Below are positions 25,230 to 36,503 of a stretch of DNA of 64,000 bases, piece after piece. Numbering within the stretch: the stretch's first letter is position 1; each line of letters opens with the position of its first letter. The translations under genes and the position numbers were made by a program. The notes under the pieces are model-generated. The model worked only from the letters and a program-made list of their open reading frames with translations, was not told the origin of the DNA and made no database searches. Where the stretch lies: assembly GCF_026241155.1 (NCBI RefSeq), contig NZ_JAPFGP010000023.1:1-64000 (forward strand), read 5' to 3'. This DNA is from Paucibacter sp. PLA-PC-4 (GTDB lineage: Bacteria > Pseudomonadota > Gammaproteobacteria > Burkholderiales > Burkholderiaceae_C).

Positions 25230-28200
25230 CTATTTCGGCGGCGCCACGCTTTGGCTCTGCCAGCGCCGCCGCGCCCACTGCGACAGATCATCCAGATAGC
25301 AATAGATCACCGGCACCACCACCAAGGTCAGCAGCGAGGAGGTAATCACGCCGCCGATCACCGCTTGCCCCATCGGTGCGCGCTGCTCCGATCCCTCGCT
25401 GAGCGCAAAGGCCAGCGGCACCATGCCGAAGATCATCGCCAGCGTCGTCATCAGGATGGGCCGCAGCCGTACCTGTGCGGCGCGCAGCAGCGCCGCCTCG
25501 CGGCCCATCGGCGCCGCATCGACCCCGTGGCCATGCTCGCCCTCGCGGGCGCGGATCGCAAAATCGATCAGCAGGATGGCGTTTTTGGTCACCAGACCCA
25601 TCAGCATCACGATGCCGATGATGGAGAACATATTCAAGGTCGAGCGGAATGCCAAGAGCGCCAGCACCACGCCGATCAGCGTCAGCGGCAGCGAGCTCAT
25701 CAGCGCCAGCGGCTGTAGAAAGCTCTTGAACTGGCTGGCTAGAATCATGTAGATAAAGACGATGGCCAGGGCCAGCGCGCCGACCGCGTACTGGAAGGAC
25801 TCGTTCATGTTCTTGGTCGAGCCGCCAAAGCTATAGCGGTAGCCGGGTGGGAAGGCGGTGTCGTCCAGCACCCGCTTGATATCGGCCGAGACCTCGCCCG
25901 AGCTGCGGCCCAGCGCGTTGGCGTCTATCGTGATCTCGCGGTTAAGGTCGCGGCGGTTGATCTGGTTCGGGCCGGTCGAGGGCCGGATCTCGGCCACCTG
26001 GGACAAGCGCACGACGCGCGCCGCGCCGTCGGCGGTCGGCGCCACATTGATCGGCAGCTGCGCCAGATCGGCCAGACTGTCGCGCCCCTGAAGCGCCAGT
26101 CGCACCAGCACGTCATAGTTCTCGCCATCGGGCGCACGCCAGTTGCCCACCGTCGTGCCAGCCAGCCAGGTGCGCAAAGAGCCGGCCAGCGCGTTGACGT
26201 TGAGCCCCGCGTCGGCGGCGGCCTCGCGCTTGACCTCGATGGCCACGGTCGGCTTGTCGGGCTTGAGCGTGCTGTCCAGGTCGACCAGGCCGGGGATCTG
26301 TTGCAGCCGCGCGATCACGCTCTTGGACAGGCGCTCCAGCTCCTTCAGGTCGGCGCCCTGGATGGAGAACTGCAGGCTCTTGCCGCCGCCGAGATCGGTC
26401 TGGCCAATATTGGTCACCGTGATGCCCGGTATCGTCGCGAGCTTGTCGCGCAGCGGCGTCACCAGATCGTTGACGCTGCGCTGTCGGTCCTTGCGATCCG
26501 TCAGGCGCACATAAATCGCGCCATAGATCTTGCCGGCCGCAAAGCCGCTGTTGATCGTCGTCACCGTGTAGCGGACTTCGGGCAACTCGCGCAGCAGCGC
26601 GTCGATCTGCTTGGCGCGCGCCTCTGTCACCTCCAGCGAGGAGCCGACCGGGGTGTAGAAATTGACCTGAGTCTCGGACAGATCGGCCTTGGGCACGAAC
26701 TCCTTGCCGATGCCGCCTAGCAGCGCAAAGCTCAGCAGCAAGGTTGCCAGCGCGACCAGCAAGGTCAGGCCCTTGTGGGCCAGCGACCACGCCAGCACCT
26801 TCTGATAGCCCTGAGACAGCCAGTCGGTGAAGCGCTCGAAGGCACCGGTCACCCGGCCTATGGTCTTGTCATACCAGCTCACCGGCGGGCCGCGATGGCG
26901 GCCATGCGCCTGCGGGTCGTGCCAGATGCTGGAGAGCATCGGGTCCAGCGTGAAGCTGACGAACATCGAGATCAGCACCGCCGCGACAATGGTGATGCCG
27001 AACTCGTGGAAGAACTTGCCGACGATGCCGCCCATGAAACCGATGGGCAGGAACACTGCGACGATGGACAGCGTGGTCGCCAGCACCGCCAGGCCGATCT
27101 CCTGCGTACCGTCCAGCGCCGCCTGCTTCGGGCTGGCGCCCATCTGCACATGGCGCACGATGTTCTCGCGCACGACGATGGCGTCATCGATCAGCAAGCC
27201 CACGCACAGGCTTAGCGCCATCATCGTGATGTTATTGATCGTGAAACCGAAGATATACATGAACAAAAAGGTACCGATCAGCGCGATCGGTAGCGTCAGG
27301 CCGGTGATCACGGTCGAACGCCAGCTGTTCAGGAACAGGAACACGATCAGCACCGTCAGCGCGGCACCCTCGATCAGGGTCTGGCGCACATTGGCCACCG
27401 AGACGCGGATGGCCCGCGAGTTGTCGCGGTTGACCTCGGTCTTGAGGCCCGCCGGCAGCAGACTTTGTGCCTCGCCGAGCGCGCGCTGCAGCCCGTCGAC
27501 CACTGCGATGGTGTTCTCGCCCTGACTTTTCTGAACGCTCAAGAGCACGGTGCGCTGGCCGTTGTAGAGCGCCAGGCTCTCGATCTCCTGCGGCCCATCG
27601 ACCACATCGGCGATCTGCCACAGCTTGATCGAGGCAGCGTTCTTGCGCGCCACGACGATGTCGCGAAAATCCTCAGGCCGCTTGAGCCGCGCGTTGATCT
27701 GCACAACCCGCTCCTGCACGGCCGAGCGGATATTGCCCAGCGGCAGCTCCTGGTTCTCGCTGCGCACGGCGGCCAGCACCTGCTCCATCGTGATGCCCAG
27801 CGCCTCCATCGCCGCCGGCCGCAGCTGGATCTGGATCTGACGCTGCAGCCCGCCGACCACGCTGACCGAGCCGACGCCGCGCACATTCTCCAGCCGCTTC
27901 TGCAGCACCTGGGTGGCCCAGGTAGTCAGCTCCTGGGTGCTTTGCTTGCCATCTGTGGACAACACAGCGACATTGAAGATCGGGACGCTTTGCGGATCAA
28001 AGCGCGAGATGCGAGGCTCCTTGACCTCGTCGCGCAGCGTGGGTCGCATCAGCGCAACCTTCTCGCGCACATCCTCGGCCGCCTTGCGTCCATCGACATC
28101 GAGATTGAACTCGATGATCACCACCGAGCTGCCCTCGTAGCTGCGCGAGGTCAGCGTGCTGATGCCAGCCACCGTGTTAACCGCCTGCTCAACCTTCTTG

Positions 28201-28391
28201 GTCACCTCACTCTCGACGATCTCGGGCGAGGCGCCCGGATAGTCCATCTGCACGACCACGGTCGGGAAGTCGATGTTCGGAAACTGGTCGACCGACAGGC
28301 GCTGGTAGCTGAAAAGCCCCAGCACGACAAAAGCCAGCATGACCATCACGGCCATCACCGGGTTATTGATCGAGACGCGGGTGAACCACAT
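25230..28391 (-). CDS. RND-family efflux pump permease (HAE1/AcrB-like)
   Basis: 1053 aa inner membrane proton-driven pump with the standard layout of 12 membrane segments and two large periplasmic loops. The start MWFTRVSINNPVMAVMVMLA is typical. The proton-relay segment reads LCVGLLIDDAIVVREN near residue 400, with paired Asp. The periplasmic part has YPGASPEIVESEVTKKVEQA. MdtB/MdtC-like pumps are the nearest general type, but substrate cannot be read from sequence. The adaptor gene ends 6 bases before it and a tolC gene lies further down the run. Confidence 0.93.
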   Translation of the reverse strand: MWFTRVSINNPVMAVMVMLAFVVLGLFSYQRLSVDQFPNIDFPTVVVQMDYPGASPEIVESEVTKKVEQAVNTVAGISTLTSRSYEGSSVVIIEFNLDVDGRKAAEDVREKVALMRPTLRDEVKEPRISRFDPQSVPIFNVAVLSTDGKQSTQELTTWATQVLQKRLENVRGVGSVSVVGGLQRQIQIQLRPAAMEALGITMEQVLAAVRSENQELPLGNIRSAVQERVVQINARLKRPEDFRDIVVARKNAASIKLWQIADVVDGPQEIESLALYNGQRTVLLSVQKSQGENTIAVVDGLQRALGEAQSLLPAGLKTEVNRDNSRAIRVSVANVRQTLIEGAALTVLIVFLFLNSWRSTVITGLTLPIALIGTFLFMYIFGFTINNITMMALSLCVGLLIDDAIVVRENIVRHVQMGASPKQAALDGTQEIGLAVLATTLSIVAVFLPIGFMGGIVGKFFHEFGITIVAAVLISMFVSFTLDPMLSSIWHDPQAHGRHRGPPVSWYDKTIGRVTGAFERFTDWLSQGYQKVLAWSLAHKGLTLLVALATLLLSFALLGGIGKEFVPKADLSETQVNFYTPVGSSLEVTEARAKQIDALLRELPEVRYTVTTINSGFAAGKIYGAIYVRLTDRKDRQRSVNDLVTPLRDKLATIPGITVTNIGQTDLGGGKSLQFSIQGADLKELERLSKSVIARLQQIPGLVDLDSTLKPDKPTVAIEVKREAAADAGLNVNALAGSLRTWLAGTTVGNWRAPDGENYDVLVRLALQGRDSLADLAQLPINVAPTADGAARVVRLSQVAEIRPSTGPNQINRRDLNREITIDANALGRSSGEVSADIKRVLDDTAFPPGYRYSFGGSTKNMNESFQYAVGALALAIVFIYMILASQFKSFLQPLALMSSLPLTLIGVVLALLAFRSTLNMFSIIGIVMLMGLVTKNAILLIDFAIRAREGEHGHGVDAAPMGREAALLRAAQVRLRPILMTTLAMIFGMVPLAFALSEGSEQRAPMGQAVIGGVITSSLLTLVVVPVIYCYLDDLSQWARRRWQSQSVAPPK

Positions 28392-28397
28392 GGGTGG

Positions 28398-29522
28398 TCA
28401 GCGCGCGGGGGCCGGCATCAGCTTGACCGCCGTTCCCTCGGCCACCTGGCCGGTCGCGCCGCGCAGCACCTGGGCGCCCTCGCCCAGGCCGCCGAGGATC
28501 TCAATCACCGGCTGCCCGGCGACCTCACCGCTGCGGCCCGGCTCCACCGTCTGCGCAAGCACCCGGCCCTCGCGCACCAGCAGCACATAGGGCCGCGCCT
28601 TGTCGATGCGCAGCGCATCAGCCGGCAGCACCAGCCCTTCGCGGGAGTCCAGCACCAGGCTGCCGCGCGCGAACTGGCCGTGGCGCAGCCCCGGCTTGGA
28701 GTCGACCCGCAGATACAGCAGCACGGCGCGCGAGCCGATCTGCGCGGCCGGATTGATGCGCGAAAGCGTAGCCTGCACCGGCAAGTCCTGACCCTCGACC
28801 TGCAGCTGAGCCAGCGAGCCGATCTGCAGGCCGGCGATCTGCTCGGCCGGCACCGCCGCCTCCAGCTCCAGCCGGCTCAGGTCGACAATCTCCAGGATGC
28901 GGCCGTCCAGCGCCACCCGCTCACCGGGCTGGGCGAGCCGCTGCGAGACCTGGCCGCTGATCGGCGCTATCAGCCGCGCATCGGCTCGGGTCTTGCGCGC
29001 CAGCTCGACCGCGGCCAGGGCTGACAGCCAGTTGGCCTGGGCTGCCGCCTCGCCGGAGGCCGAAGACTCAAGTGCAGTGGCCGAGATGAAGCCCTGGCCG
29101 ACCAGGGCCCGGTTGTTGTCCAGTGTGCGGCGGGCAATTTCCTGCTGGGCCTTGGCGGCCGCCGCGACCTGCTCGGCCTGGCGCAGCCGCCAGTCCAGCT
29201 CGGTGGCCTCCAGCTCGCCGAGCAGCTGGCCGGCGCGCACGGTGTCGCCCTCGCGCACCGTCAAGCGCTTCAGCTCGGCCGCCACCTTGGCCTTGACCAG
29301 GGCCACATCCAGCGCCTTCAGCCCGCCCGACAGTTCCAGGCTGCGCGCAAAGCGCTGGCGTGTGGCGCTGGCCACATCGAGCGCGCCCAGTTCCAGCACC
29401 GCGCCGCTCTTGGCCGCTACCGGCGGCGCCCCGGGCTTGTCGCGCCGCGACAGTAGGGCCACGGCCAGCGCCGCGAGCGCAAGACCGAGCAGCAGAATCT
29501 TGAACTTGCGGCTCACTGTCAT
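28398..29522 (-). CDS. RND efflux periplasmic adaptor (membrane fusion protein)
   Basis: 374 aa. One N-terminal membrane segment ([17 protein letters not shown]) is followed by a lipoyl/barrel-sandwich half ([20 protein letters not shown]), a helical hairpin with Gln- and Ala-rich heptads, then the second lipoyl half ([20 protein letters not shown]) and a beta-barrel. It bridges the RND pump to TolC. Its ATG overlaps the TetR stop by one base (TGATG) and its stop is 6 bases from the pump gene. Confidence 0.93.
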   Translation of the reverse strand: MTVSRKFKILLLGLALAALAVALLSRRDKPGAPPVAAKSGAVLELGALDVASATRQRFARSLELSGGLKALDVALVKAKVAAELKRLTVREGDTVRAGQLLGELEATELDWRLRQAEQVAAAAKAQQEIARRTLDNNRALVGQGFISATALESSASGEAAAQANWLSALAAVELARKTRADARLIAPISGQVSQRLAQPGERVALDGRILEIVDLSRLELEAAVPAEQIAGLQIGSLAQLQVEGQDLPVQATLSRINPAAQIGSRAVLLYLRVDSKPGLRHGQFARGSLVLDSREGLVLPADALRIDKARPYVLLVREGRVLAQTVEPGRSGEVAGQPVIEILGGLGEGAQVLRGATGQVAEGTAVKLMPAPAR

Positions 29523-30202
29523 CAGTCGCCTTCCTTGGCTTGGCTGTCAAGCGGCTGGCTCAGCAGCCCGCGCAGCATCAGGTCCAGCTGCACGGCCAAC
29601 ACGGCCTCGGGCTGTATCGGTGGGCTCAGCATCTGGCAGGCCCCGAAGGAGTGCTCGAACAAGACCATTTGCAACATCGGCGCGATCAGCACCTGCACGG
29701 TCTCGATCACCGGCACCGGTCGGAACTCGCCGCTGGCGATGCCGCGCGCCACCAGGCCGCCCAGCAGCTCATGGGTCGGTACGATGACCTCGTCCAGGTA
29801 GAACTGCGCCAGCTCCGGGAAGTTGCGCGCCTCGGCCATCATGATCTTGCTGATGCCGCCTGCCGGCCCCAGGCCGACCCGCTGCCACCATTCGCGCAGC
29901 ACCAGAGCCAGCAGCTCGGCCATGCTGCCCTGGTGCTGAGCGGCGATCTGCATGCCTTCGGCGATATGGCTGGCCAGATTGGCCCGCACCACCGCCTTGA
30001 ACAGCTCTTCCTTGCTGGGGTAGTACAGATACAGCGTGCCCTTGGACACGCCAGCGCGCGCGGCCACCTCTTCGGAGCGGGTGGCGGCAAAGCCCTTCTC
30101 GATGAAAAGAGCCAGCGCGGCCTCCAGCAGCTCCTGCGGCCGCGCTTCCTTGCGGCGCTGGCGGGGGCTGGCGGAGGGGGTCGGGGTGGGGGACGGCGGC
30201 AT
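29522..30202 (-). CDS. TetR/AcrR-family repressor of the efflux operon
   Basis: 226 aa counting from the ATG at 30202. The N-terminal helix-turn-helix ([20 protein letters not shown], then [20 protein letters not shown]) is a clear TetR domain at residues 20-66, and the remainder is a helical ligand-binding domain. It heads the efflux transcript and is translationally coupled to the adaptor gene. A palindrome just upstream of its start suggests autorepression of the whole operon. Confidence 0.93.
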   Translation of the reverse strand: MPPSPTPTPSASPRQRRKEARPQELLEAALALFIEKGFAATRSEEVAARAGVSKGTLYLYYPSKEELFKAVVRANLASHIAEGMQIAAQHQGSMAELLALVLREWWQRVGLGPAGGISKIMMAEARNFPELAQFYLDEVIVPTHELLGGLVARGIASGEFRPVPVIETVQVLIAPMLQMVLFEHSFGACQMLSPPIQPEAVLAVQLDLMLRGLLSQPLDSQAKEGD

Positions 30203-30215
30203 GCAACTTGTACTG

Positions 30216-30229
30216 ACTGACTGGTCAGT
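30216..30229. promoter_or_regulatory. TetR-type operator palindrome
   Basis: ACTGAC-TG-GTCAGT is a perfect 6-2-6 palindrome 14-27 bases upstream of the TetR start codon, with flanking GTAC on both sides (30210 and 30233). Related TetR/AcrR repressors bind this TGAC-GTCA pattern. Repression of the efflux operon by its first gene is inferred. Confidence 0.75.
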
Positions 30230-30342
30230 AATGTACGCAGCACCTAAGCGCCGGTCAATCGCGGCTTGACCGGGCCCCTTTCTTGCGCGCTGTGCTGTCA
30301 TGGGGCGCCGTTATCATGCGGGCCCAATCAAGCAGGGAGTGA

Positions 30343-31170
30343 GTGTTGGACGCAGTGCTGTTGATCAAGGCCGCCATCATGGGTGTGGTGGAAGGCCTCA
30401 CCGAGTTTTTGCCGATTTCTTCGACCGGCCACCTGATACTGGCCGGCGCGCTGCTCGGTTTTGACGACGCCAAGAGCAAGGTCTTCGATATCGCGATCCA
30501 GACCGGCGCGATCTTCGCGGTCATCCTGGTCTACTGGCAGCGCCTGCGCGAGGTGGTCGCCGGGCTCGGTAGCGAGGAGCGTTCGCGGCGCTTCTTGATC
30601 AATGTGGCGGTCGGCTTCGCGCCGGCCGTGATCCTGGGCCTGCTGCTGGGCAAGGCGATCAAGGCCCATTTGTTCACCCCAACCGTGGTGGCCGTTGCGC
30701 TGATCGTCGGCGGCTTCGTGATCCTGTGGGCCGAGCGGCGCAAGCAAGCCGTCGTGCGCATCGAGCATGTTGACGATATGACGCCGATGGACGCCCTCAA
30801 AGTAGGCTTGGCCCAGTGCGTGGCGATGATTCCGGGCACCAGCCGCTCCGGCGCCACCATCATCGGCGGCATGCTGTTCGGCCTGTCGCGCAAGGCCGCG
30901 ACCGACTATTCCTTCTTCCTGGCCATTCCGACCCTGATTGGCGCCGGCGCCTACAGCCTCTACAAGGACCGTGCGCTGCTGGCGCTCAGCGATGCACCGA
31001 TGTTCGGCGTGGGCCTGCTGTTCTCATTCATCAGTGCCTGGGTCTGCGTGCGCTGGCTGCTGCGCTATATCGCCAGCCACAGCTTCGAGGTGTTTGCCTG
31101 GTACCGCATCGTGTTCGGCATCGTGATCCTCGCCACGGCCTGGAGCGGCCTGATTGCCTGGACGGCGTGA
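30343..31170 (+). CDS. uppP: Undecaprenyl-diphosphatase (BacA/UppP)
   Basis: 275 aa integral membrane phosphatase that recycles undecaprenyl pyrophosphate for peptidoglycan synthesis and gives bacitracin tolerance. The conserved catalytic regions are [17 protein letters not shown] near residues 17-33 and [15 protein letters not shown] near 164. The start is GTG at 30343 after a GGGAG ribosome site; the next codon, TTG at 30346, would give the more usual MD- opening. Confidence 0.96.
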   Translation: MLDAVLLIKAAIMGVVEGLTEFLPISSTGHLILAGALLGFDDAKSKVFDIAIQTGAIFAVILVYWQRLREVVAGLGSEERSRRFLINVAVGFAPAVILGLLLGKAIKAHLFTPTVVAVALIVGGFVILWAERRKQAVVRIEHVDDMTPMDALKVGLAQCVAMIPGTSRSGATIIGGMLFGLSRKAATDYSFFLAIPTLIGAGAYSLYKDRALLALSDAPMFGVGLLFSFISAWVCVRWLLRYIASHSFEVFAWYRIVFGIVILATAWSGLIAWTA

Positions 31171-31200
31171 GAGTTAAAAGCCGTCTGAGATAATCCGAAC

Positions 31201-32007
31201 ATGACGATCACGATCAAATCCGGCGCCGATATCGAAGCCATGCGCATTGCCGGACGCCTGGCCTCCGAGGTGCTTGACATGCTGACCCCGCATGTCAAGC
31301 CCGGAGTCACGACCGAGCAGCTCGACAAACTGGCCCACGACCATATCGTCCATGTCCAGAAGGCCATCCCCGCGCCGCTGAACTACTGCCCGCCGGGCTA
31401 CACGCCCTACCCCAAGTCGGTTTGCACCTCGATCAACCATCAGGTCTGCCACGGCATCCCGAACGACCGGCCGCTGAAGAACGGCGACATCGTCAATATC
31501 GACGTTACCGTGATCAAGGACGGCTGGCATGGCGACACCAGCCGCATGTTCGTCGTCGGCGAAGGCTCGATCGCGGCCAAACGTCTGTGCGCCTTCACCT
31601 ACGAGGCCATGTGGAAGGGCATCGCCAAGGTCAAGCCGGGCGCGCGACTGGGCGATATCGGCCACGCGATCCAGACCTTTGCCGAAAACGCCGGCTTCTC
31701 GGTGGTGCGCGAGTTCTGCGGCCACGGTATCGGCCAGGTCTTCCATGAAGAACCTCAAGTGCTGCACTACGGCCGCCCCGGTACGCTCGACGAGCTGGTG
31801 CCCGGCATGGTGTTCACGATCGAGCCGATGATCAATGCCGGCCGCCGCGAGATCCGCGAAACCGGCGACGGCTGGACCATCGTCACCAAGGACCGCTCGC
31901 TCTCGGCCCAATGGGAACACACGGTGCTCGTGACCGAGACCGGCTACGAGATCTTCACGCTCTCCGAAGGCAGCCCGCCGCCCCCCGCCTTCATCACCGC
32001 CGGCTGA
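31201..32007 (+). CDS. map: Type I methionine aminopeptidase
   Basis: 268 aa enzyme removing N-terminal Met. The pita-bread metal ligands are visible: Asp in [19 protein letters not shown] (two), His in [15 protein letters not shown], Glu in VFTIEPMIN, and the final Glu in [12 protein letters not shown]. The N-terminus and length fit the type Ia class. It lies 30 bases after uppP and 4 bases before glnD. Confidence 0.97.
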   Translation: MTITIKSGADIEAMRIAGRLASEVLDMLTPHVKPGVTTEQLDKLAHDHIVHVQKAIPAPLNYCPPGYTPYPKSVCTSINHQVCHGIPNDRPLKNGDIVNIDVTVIKDGWHGDTSRMFVVGEGSIAAKRLCAFTYEAMWKGIAKVKPGARLGDIGHAIQTFAENAGFSVVREFCGHGIGQVFHEEPQVLHYGRPGTLDELVPGMVFTIEPMINAGRREIRETGDGWTIVTKDRSLSAQWEHTVLVTETGYEIFTLSEGSPPPPAFITAG

Positions 32008-32011
32008 GCCC

Positions 32012-34621
32012 ATGCTCGCTACGCCCGGCGGCGGCACGACCCTGGACATCGCCGAGCTGCGCCGCCAGCTCAAGCAGGGCAAGCAGGCGTTGATCGCCGA
32101 CTTCCTGCAACACAAGGCCAGCGTCACAGCAGCCCACACGCTGATGCGCCAGCTGGCGCGCCAGGTCGACGGGCTGTTGCAGGCGCTGTGGGCCCAGGCC
32201 GGCATGCCGGCCGGCGCCTGTCTGGCCGCCGTTGGCGGCTATGGCCGCGGCGAGCTCTTCCCCTACTCCGATGTCGACGTGCTGCTGCTGCTGCCCGACG
32301 GCTGCGAGGCCCACCAGCCCGGCGCCGTCAAGAGCAGCATTGAGGCCTTCATCACCGCCTGCTGGGACACCGGGCTGGAGATCGGCTCCTCGGTGCGCAC
32401 GCTGGGCGAATGCCTGCAGGAAGCGGCCGGCGACGTCACAGTGCAGACCGCGATGCTGGAGGCTCGCCCCCTGGCTGGCGCCCGGCCGCTGTTCAAGCGC
32501 TTTGAGAAGGCGCTCGGCCAGGCCATGGATGCGCGTGCATTCTTGCGCGCCAAGACGCTGGAGATGCGCCAGCGCCACACCAAATACGACGACACGCCTT
32601 ACTCGCTGGAGCCCAACTGCAAGGAAAGCCCCGGCGGACTGCGCGACCTGCAGTTGCTGATCTGGATCGCCCGCGCCGCCGGCCTGGGCAAGACCTGGCG
32701 TGCGCTCAGCGCACGCGGCCTGATCACGCCCTTCGAGAGCCGCCAGCTGCAGCGCAATGAGGGCTTACTGAACCTGATCCGCTGCCGCCTGCACGCGGTG
32801 GCCGGCCGCCGCGAGGACCGGCTGGTGTTCGATCTGCAGACCGCCGTCGCGCTGAGCTTTGGTTACGAGAACAGCCCGGGCCAGCGCGCCTCCGAGGTGC
32901 TGATGCGGCGCTACTACTGGGCCGCCAAGGCCGTCAGCCAGCTCAATCAGGTGCTGATGCTGAACCTGGAGGAGCAGATCAACGGCTCGCAGCAAGACCT
33001 GCGCCGCACGATCAACGCGCACTTCATGGAGCGGGCCGGTATGCTGGAAGTCGTCAGCGACGATCTCTACGAGCGCGAGCCCCACGCGATTCTCGAGACA
33101 TTTCTGGTCTATCAGCAGACGCCCGGCATCAAGGGCCTGTCGGCCCGCACCTTGCGCGCGCTCTACAACGCCCGCGAGCAGATGAACGGCGCCTTCCGCC
33201 GCGACCCGGCCAACCGGGCGATGTTCATGCAGATTCTGCAGCAGCCGGAAGGGCAGACCCATGCCTTTCGGCTGATGAACCAGACCTCGGTGCTGGGCCG
33301 CTATCTGTGGGTGTTCCGGCGCATCGTCGGCCAGATGCAGCACGACCTGTTCCATGTCTACACGGTCGACCAGCACATCCTGATGGTGCTACGCAATGTG
33401 CGGCGCTTCTTCATCCCCGAGCATGCGCACGAGTACACCTTCTGCTCGCAGCTGGCCGCACAATTCGACAAGCCCTATCTGCTCTATATCGCCGCTCTGT
33501 TCCACGATGTGGCCAAGGGCCGCGGCGGCGACCACTCCGACCTCGGCGCGGTCGAGGCCCGGCGCTTCTGTCGCGACCATGGCCTGTCGCGCGAGGACAG
33601 TGCGCTGGTCGTGTTCCTGGTCGAGCATCACCTGACCCTGTCCCGGGTGGCGCAGAAGGAGGACCTGTCCGATCCAGAGGTGATCGCCGCCTTTGCCAAG
33701 AAGATGGGCAATGCGCGTCGCCTGACCGCGCTGTATTTGCTGACTGTGGCCGATATCCGCGGCACCAGCCCCAAGGTCTGGAACGCCTGGAAGGGCAAGC
33801 TGCTGGAGGACCTTTACCGGCTGGCGCTGCGCGCCCTGGGCGGCGCCAAGCCCAATCTAGCGGCTGATATCGAGGCGCGCAAGCAGGAGGCGCGCGAGAA
33901 GTTGGCCCTGCATTCGATGCTTCCCGATACCGAGGCACCGCTGTGGGCCACCTTGGAGCTGAGTTACTTCGCCCGCCACGAAGCCGGCGACCTCGCTTGG
34001 CATGCGCGCTCGCTGTGGCGCCATGTGCAGGCCGCCATTCCGATCGTGCGCGCCCGCCCTTCGCCGATCGGCGAAGGCCTGCAGGTGCTGGTCTATGCGC
34101 CGGATCGCCAGGACCTGTTCGCACGCATCTGCGGCTATTTCGACGGCGCGGGATTCAACATCCTGGACGCCAAGGTCCACACCACCCGCAAAGGCTACGC
34201 GCTGGACACCTTCCAGGTCACCAGCTCTGACCTGGAATCACATCACCGCGATCTGGTGCCCCTGGTCGAGGCCAAGCTCAGCGAGGCGCTGAACGCCGAA
34301 GGGCCGCTGCCTGAACCCAAGCGCGGCCGCTTGTCGCGCCGAGTCAAGTCCTTCCCCTTCACGCCGCGTATCGCGCTGCGGCCTGACGAGCGCGCGCAGC
34401 GCTGGCTGCTGTCGATCAGCACCAGCGACCGCGCCGGCCTGCTCTATGCGATCGCCCGCGTGCTGGCCCGCCACGGCATCAATCTGCAGTTGGCCAAGAT
34501 CTCCACCCTTGGCGAGCGCGTCGAGGACACGTTTTTGGTCGACGGCGCCGCGCTGCAGCAGAACAAGGCCCAGCTGCAGATCGAAACCGAGCTGCTGGAC
34601 GCCGTGTCGCTGCCCTCATGA
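32012..34621 (+). CDS. glnD: PII uridylyltransferase / uridylyl-removing enzyme
   Basis: 869 aa nitrogen sensor that uridylylates PII proteins when glutamine is low and reverses this when it is high. An N-terminal nucleotidyltransferase site ([20 protein letters not shown] near residue 75), the GlnD linker with [16 protein letters not shown], an HD hydrolase domain ([20 protein letters not shown] near 500) and two C-terminal ACT domains (about 690 and 800) are in order. It starts 4 bases after map and its stop overlaps mnmH by four bases. Confidence 0.97.
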   Translation: MLATPGGGTTLDIAELRRQLKQGKQALIADFLQHKASVTAAHTLMRQLARQVDGLLQALWAQAGMPAGACLAAVGGYGRGELFPYSDVDVLLLLPDGCEAHQPGAVKSSIEAFITACWDTGLEIGSSVRTLGECLQEAAGDVTVQTAMLEARPLAGARPLFKRFEKALGQAMDARAFLRAKTLEMRQRHTKYDDTPYSLEPNCKESPGGLRDLQLLIWIARAAGLGKTWRALSARGLITPFESRQLQRNEGLLNLIRCRLHAVAGRREDRLVFDLQTAVALSFGYENSPGQRASEVLMRRYYWAAKAVSQLNQVLMLNLEEQINGSQQDLRRTINAHFMERAGMLEVVSDDLYEREPHAILETFLVYQQTPGIKGLSARTLRALYNAREQMNGAFRRDPANRAMFMQILQQPEGQTHAFRLMNQTSVLGRYLWVFRRIVGQMQHDLFHVYTVDQHILMVLRNVRRFFIPEHAHEYTFCSQLAAQFDKPYLLYIAALFHDVAKGRGGDHSDLGAVEARRFCRDHGLSREDSALVVFLVEHHLTLSRVAQKEDLSDPEVIAAFAKKMGNARRLTALYLLTVADIRGTSPKVWNAWKGKLLEDLYRLALRALGGAKPNLAADIEARKQEAREKLALHSMLPDTEAPLWATLELSYFARHEAGDLAWHARSLWRHVQAAIPIVRARPSPIGEGLQVLVYAPDRQDLFARICGYFDGAGFNILDAKVHTTRKGYALDTFQVTSSDLESHHRDLVPLVEAKLSEALNAEGPLPEPKRGRLSRRVKSFPFTPRIALRPDERAQRWLLSISTSDRAGLLYAIARVLARHGINLQLAKISTLGERVEDTFLVDGAALQQNKAQLQIETELLDAVSLPS

Positions 34622-35676
34622 GCACCCTGCCCTCCCACGTCGTTGCGGCACCCGAGGCGCTGGCCGAGCTGGACCGCTTCGACGCCATCATCGACGTGCG
34701 CACACCGGCCGAGTTCGCCGAGGACCATCTTCCCGGCGCACTGAACTGGCCCGTACTTAGCAACGAGGAGCGCATCGTCGTCGGCACGCTCTACAAGAGC
34801 TCGCCCTTCGAGGCCCGCAAGATCGGCGCGGCCATGGTGGCGCGCAATATCGCCGCCCATCTGGATGCGCACTCTGCGCCGCTGCCCAAGAGCTGGCGCC
34901 CGCTGGTCTATTGCTGGCGAGGCGGCCAGCGGTCCGGCGCGATGACCTGGTTCCTCGGGCAGATCGGCTTCAAGGCACGCCAGTTGCAGGGCGGCTACAA
35001 GGCCTACCGGGCCCAGGTGCGCGAGGACCTGGCGCAATGGCCGGCGGACCTGGAGTTGCGGCTGCTGTGCGGCCGCACCGGCAGTGGCAAGACGCGCTTG
35101 CTGCAGGCCCTGGACGCCGAGGGCGCCCAAGTACTGGATCTGGAGGCCTACGCCGCCCATCGCGGCTCGGTGCTTGGGGGCCTGCCCGGCAAGCCCCAGC
35201 CCAGCCAGAAGCGCTTCGACAGCCTGTTGTGGCTGCGCCTGCGCGCGCTCGACAAATCCAGGCCCATCTACATCGAGAGCGAGAGCCGCAAGATCGGCCA
35301 GCTGCGCGTGCCCGAGGCCTTGCATGAGCGCATGCGCGCCAGCCCTTGCCTGTGGCTGGAAATGCCCGAGGCCGCGCGCGTCGAGCTCTTGCTGCAGGAC
35401 TATGCGCATCTGCGCGCCGACCCCGAGGGGTTCTGCGCGCTGATCGACGGCCTGATCACGCTGCGCGGCCGCGACACGGTGCGCGGCTGGCAGACCCAGG
35501 CACGCGCCGGCGACTGGGCCACCTTGTTCGCTGCGATGATGCGCGAGCATTACGACCCCGGCTACGAGCGCTCGCTGCAAGGCCATTTTCCGCAGCTTGC
35601 CCAGGCACGCCGGCTTGAGCTGGCCAGCGCCGAGCCGGCGGCACTGCAAGACCTGGCACGACAGCTGCTGACCTGA
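34618..35676 (+). CDS. mnmH: tRNA 2-selenouridine synthase MnmH (SelU)
   Basis: 352 aa enzyme replacing sulfur by selenium at U34 of some tRNAs through a geranylated intermediate. The N-terminal rhodanese domain has the active Cys99 in [11 protein letters not shown], and a P-loop ([10 protein letters not shown] near residue 152) begins the C-terminal domain. Length and order match the family. The ATG overlaps the glnD stop (ATGA). selD, needed for selenophosphate, is not in this window. Confidence 0.95.
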   Translation: MSTLPSHVVAAPEALAELDRFDAIIDVRTPAEFAEDHLPGALNWPVLSNEERIVVGTLYKSSPFEARKIGAAMVARNIAAHLDAHSAPLPKSWRPLVYCWRGGQRSGAMTWFLGQIGFKARQLQGGYKAYRAQVREDLAQWPADLELRLLCGRTGSGKTRLLQALDAEGAQVLDLEAYAAHRGSVLGGLPGKPQPSQKRFDSLLWLRLRALDKSRPIYIESESRKIGQLRVPEALHERMRASPCLWLEMPEAARVELLLQDYAHLRADPEGFCALIDGLITLRGRDTVRGWQTQARAGDWATLFAAMMREHYDPGYERSLQGHFPQLAQARRLELASAEPAALQDLARQLLT

Positions 35677-35724
35677 TCCAGATCAAGACTGGTGCACACT
35701 CGCACTGGCACTATCGGATCCTCG

Positions 35725-36498
35725 ATGCGAACCCAACAAGCCCTGCAGGAATCGCGCCGCTTCGGCGTCAAGCCCATCCCCTTGCTGCGCCCGCTGGGCT
35801 GGCTGGCGCGCGGTCTTGCCGATCTGCGCCGCTGCCCCGGCCCCTCGCTGGCTCATGGTCTCGTGATGGCCGCCGGCGGGAGCTTGATCTTCTGGCTGGC
35901 GCGCGAACGTTTCTGGTTGCTGGCCGGTGCATTCAGCGGCTTCTTGCTGGTCGCCCCCATCCTTGCCACAGGGCTGTATGCGATCAGCCGGGCGCTGGAG
36001 CGTGGCGAGCGGCCCGGCTGGAGCACCGTGTTGCGGGCCTGGCGGCCGCATGACGGGCGGCTGATCCTGTTCGGCCTGCTGCTGGCCCTGGCCGGCAGCG
36101 GCTGGGTGCTGACCTCGGCCTCGCTGATCACGGTGTTCGCGCCCGGCGCCATCACCAAGCCGCTGGACTTTGTGCGCCAGGTGGTGCTGAGCGAACAGTC
36201 ACTGCTGTTCGAGGCATGGCTTGGGCTGGGTGCGCTGCTGGCCGCGCCGGTGTTCGCGTCCAGCGTGGTTGCGATCCCGATGCTGCTGGACCGGCGCGTC
36301 TCGGTGCTGGCCGCGGTCTTCACCAGTTGGCGTGTCGTGCTCGAGCACCCGGCGCCGGTAGCGCTGTGGGCCCTGCTGATCATGGGGCTGACCCTCATCG
36401 GCATGCTCACGCTGATGCTGGGCCTGATCGTGATCTTGCCGCTGCTGGGCCATGCCAGCTGGCATGCCTACCGCGATCTGGTAAGCGGCAAGGACTGA
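35725..36498 (+). CDS. DUF2189 multi-pass membrane protein
   Basis: 257 aa from the ATG at 35725 (a GTG 33 bases upstream is possible). It has six or so hydrophobic segments, including LAHGLVMAAGGSLIFWLA and [19 protein letters not shown], and the conserved PLGWLARGLADLRRCPGPSL near the N-terminus that marks DUF2189. Function of the family is not established; a tie to respiratory oxidase assembly has been suggested only by annotation. It sits 48 bases after mnmH and just before a DUF2788 gene. Confidence 0.87.
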   Translation: MRTQQALQESRRFGVKPIPLLRPLGWLARGLADLRRCPGPSLAHGLVMAAGGSLIFWLARERFWLLAGAFSGFLLVAPILATGLYAISRALERGERPGWSTVLRAWRPHDGRLILFGLLLALAGSGWVLTSASLITVFAPGAITKPLDFVRQVVLSEQSLLFEAWLGLGALLAAPVFASSVVAIPMLLDRRVSVLAAVFTSWRVVLEHPAPVALWALLIMGLTLIGMLTLMLGLIVILPLLGHASWHAYRDLVSGKD

Positions 36499-36503
36499 CG
36501 GCA

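Noticed and set aside
27465-29024. A 519-codon plus-strand frame across the RND pump and adaptor genes
   Set aside because: It crosses the boundary of two clear genes on the opposite strand and has no protein signature.
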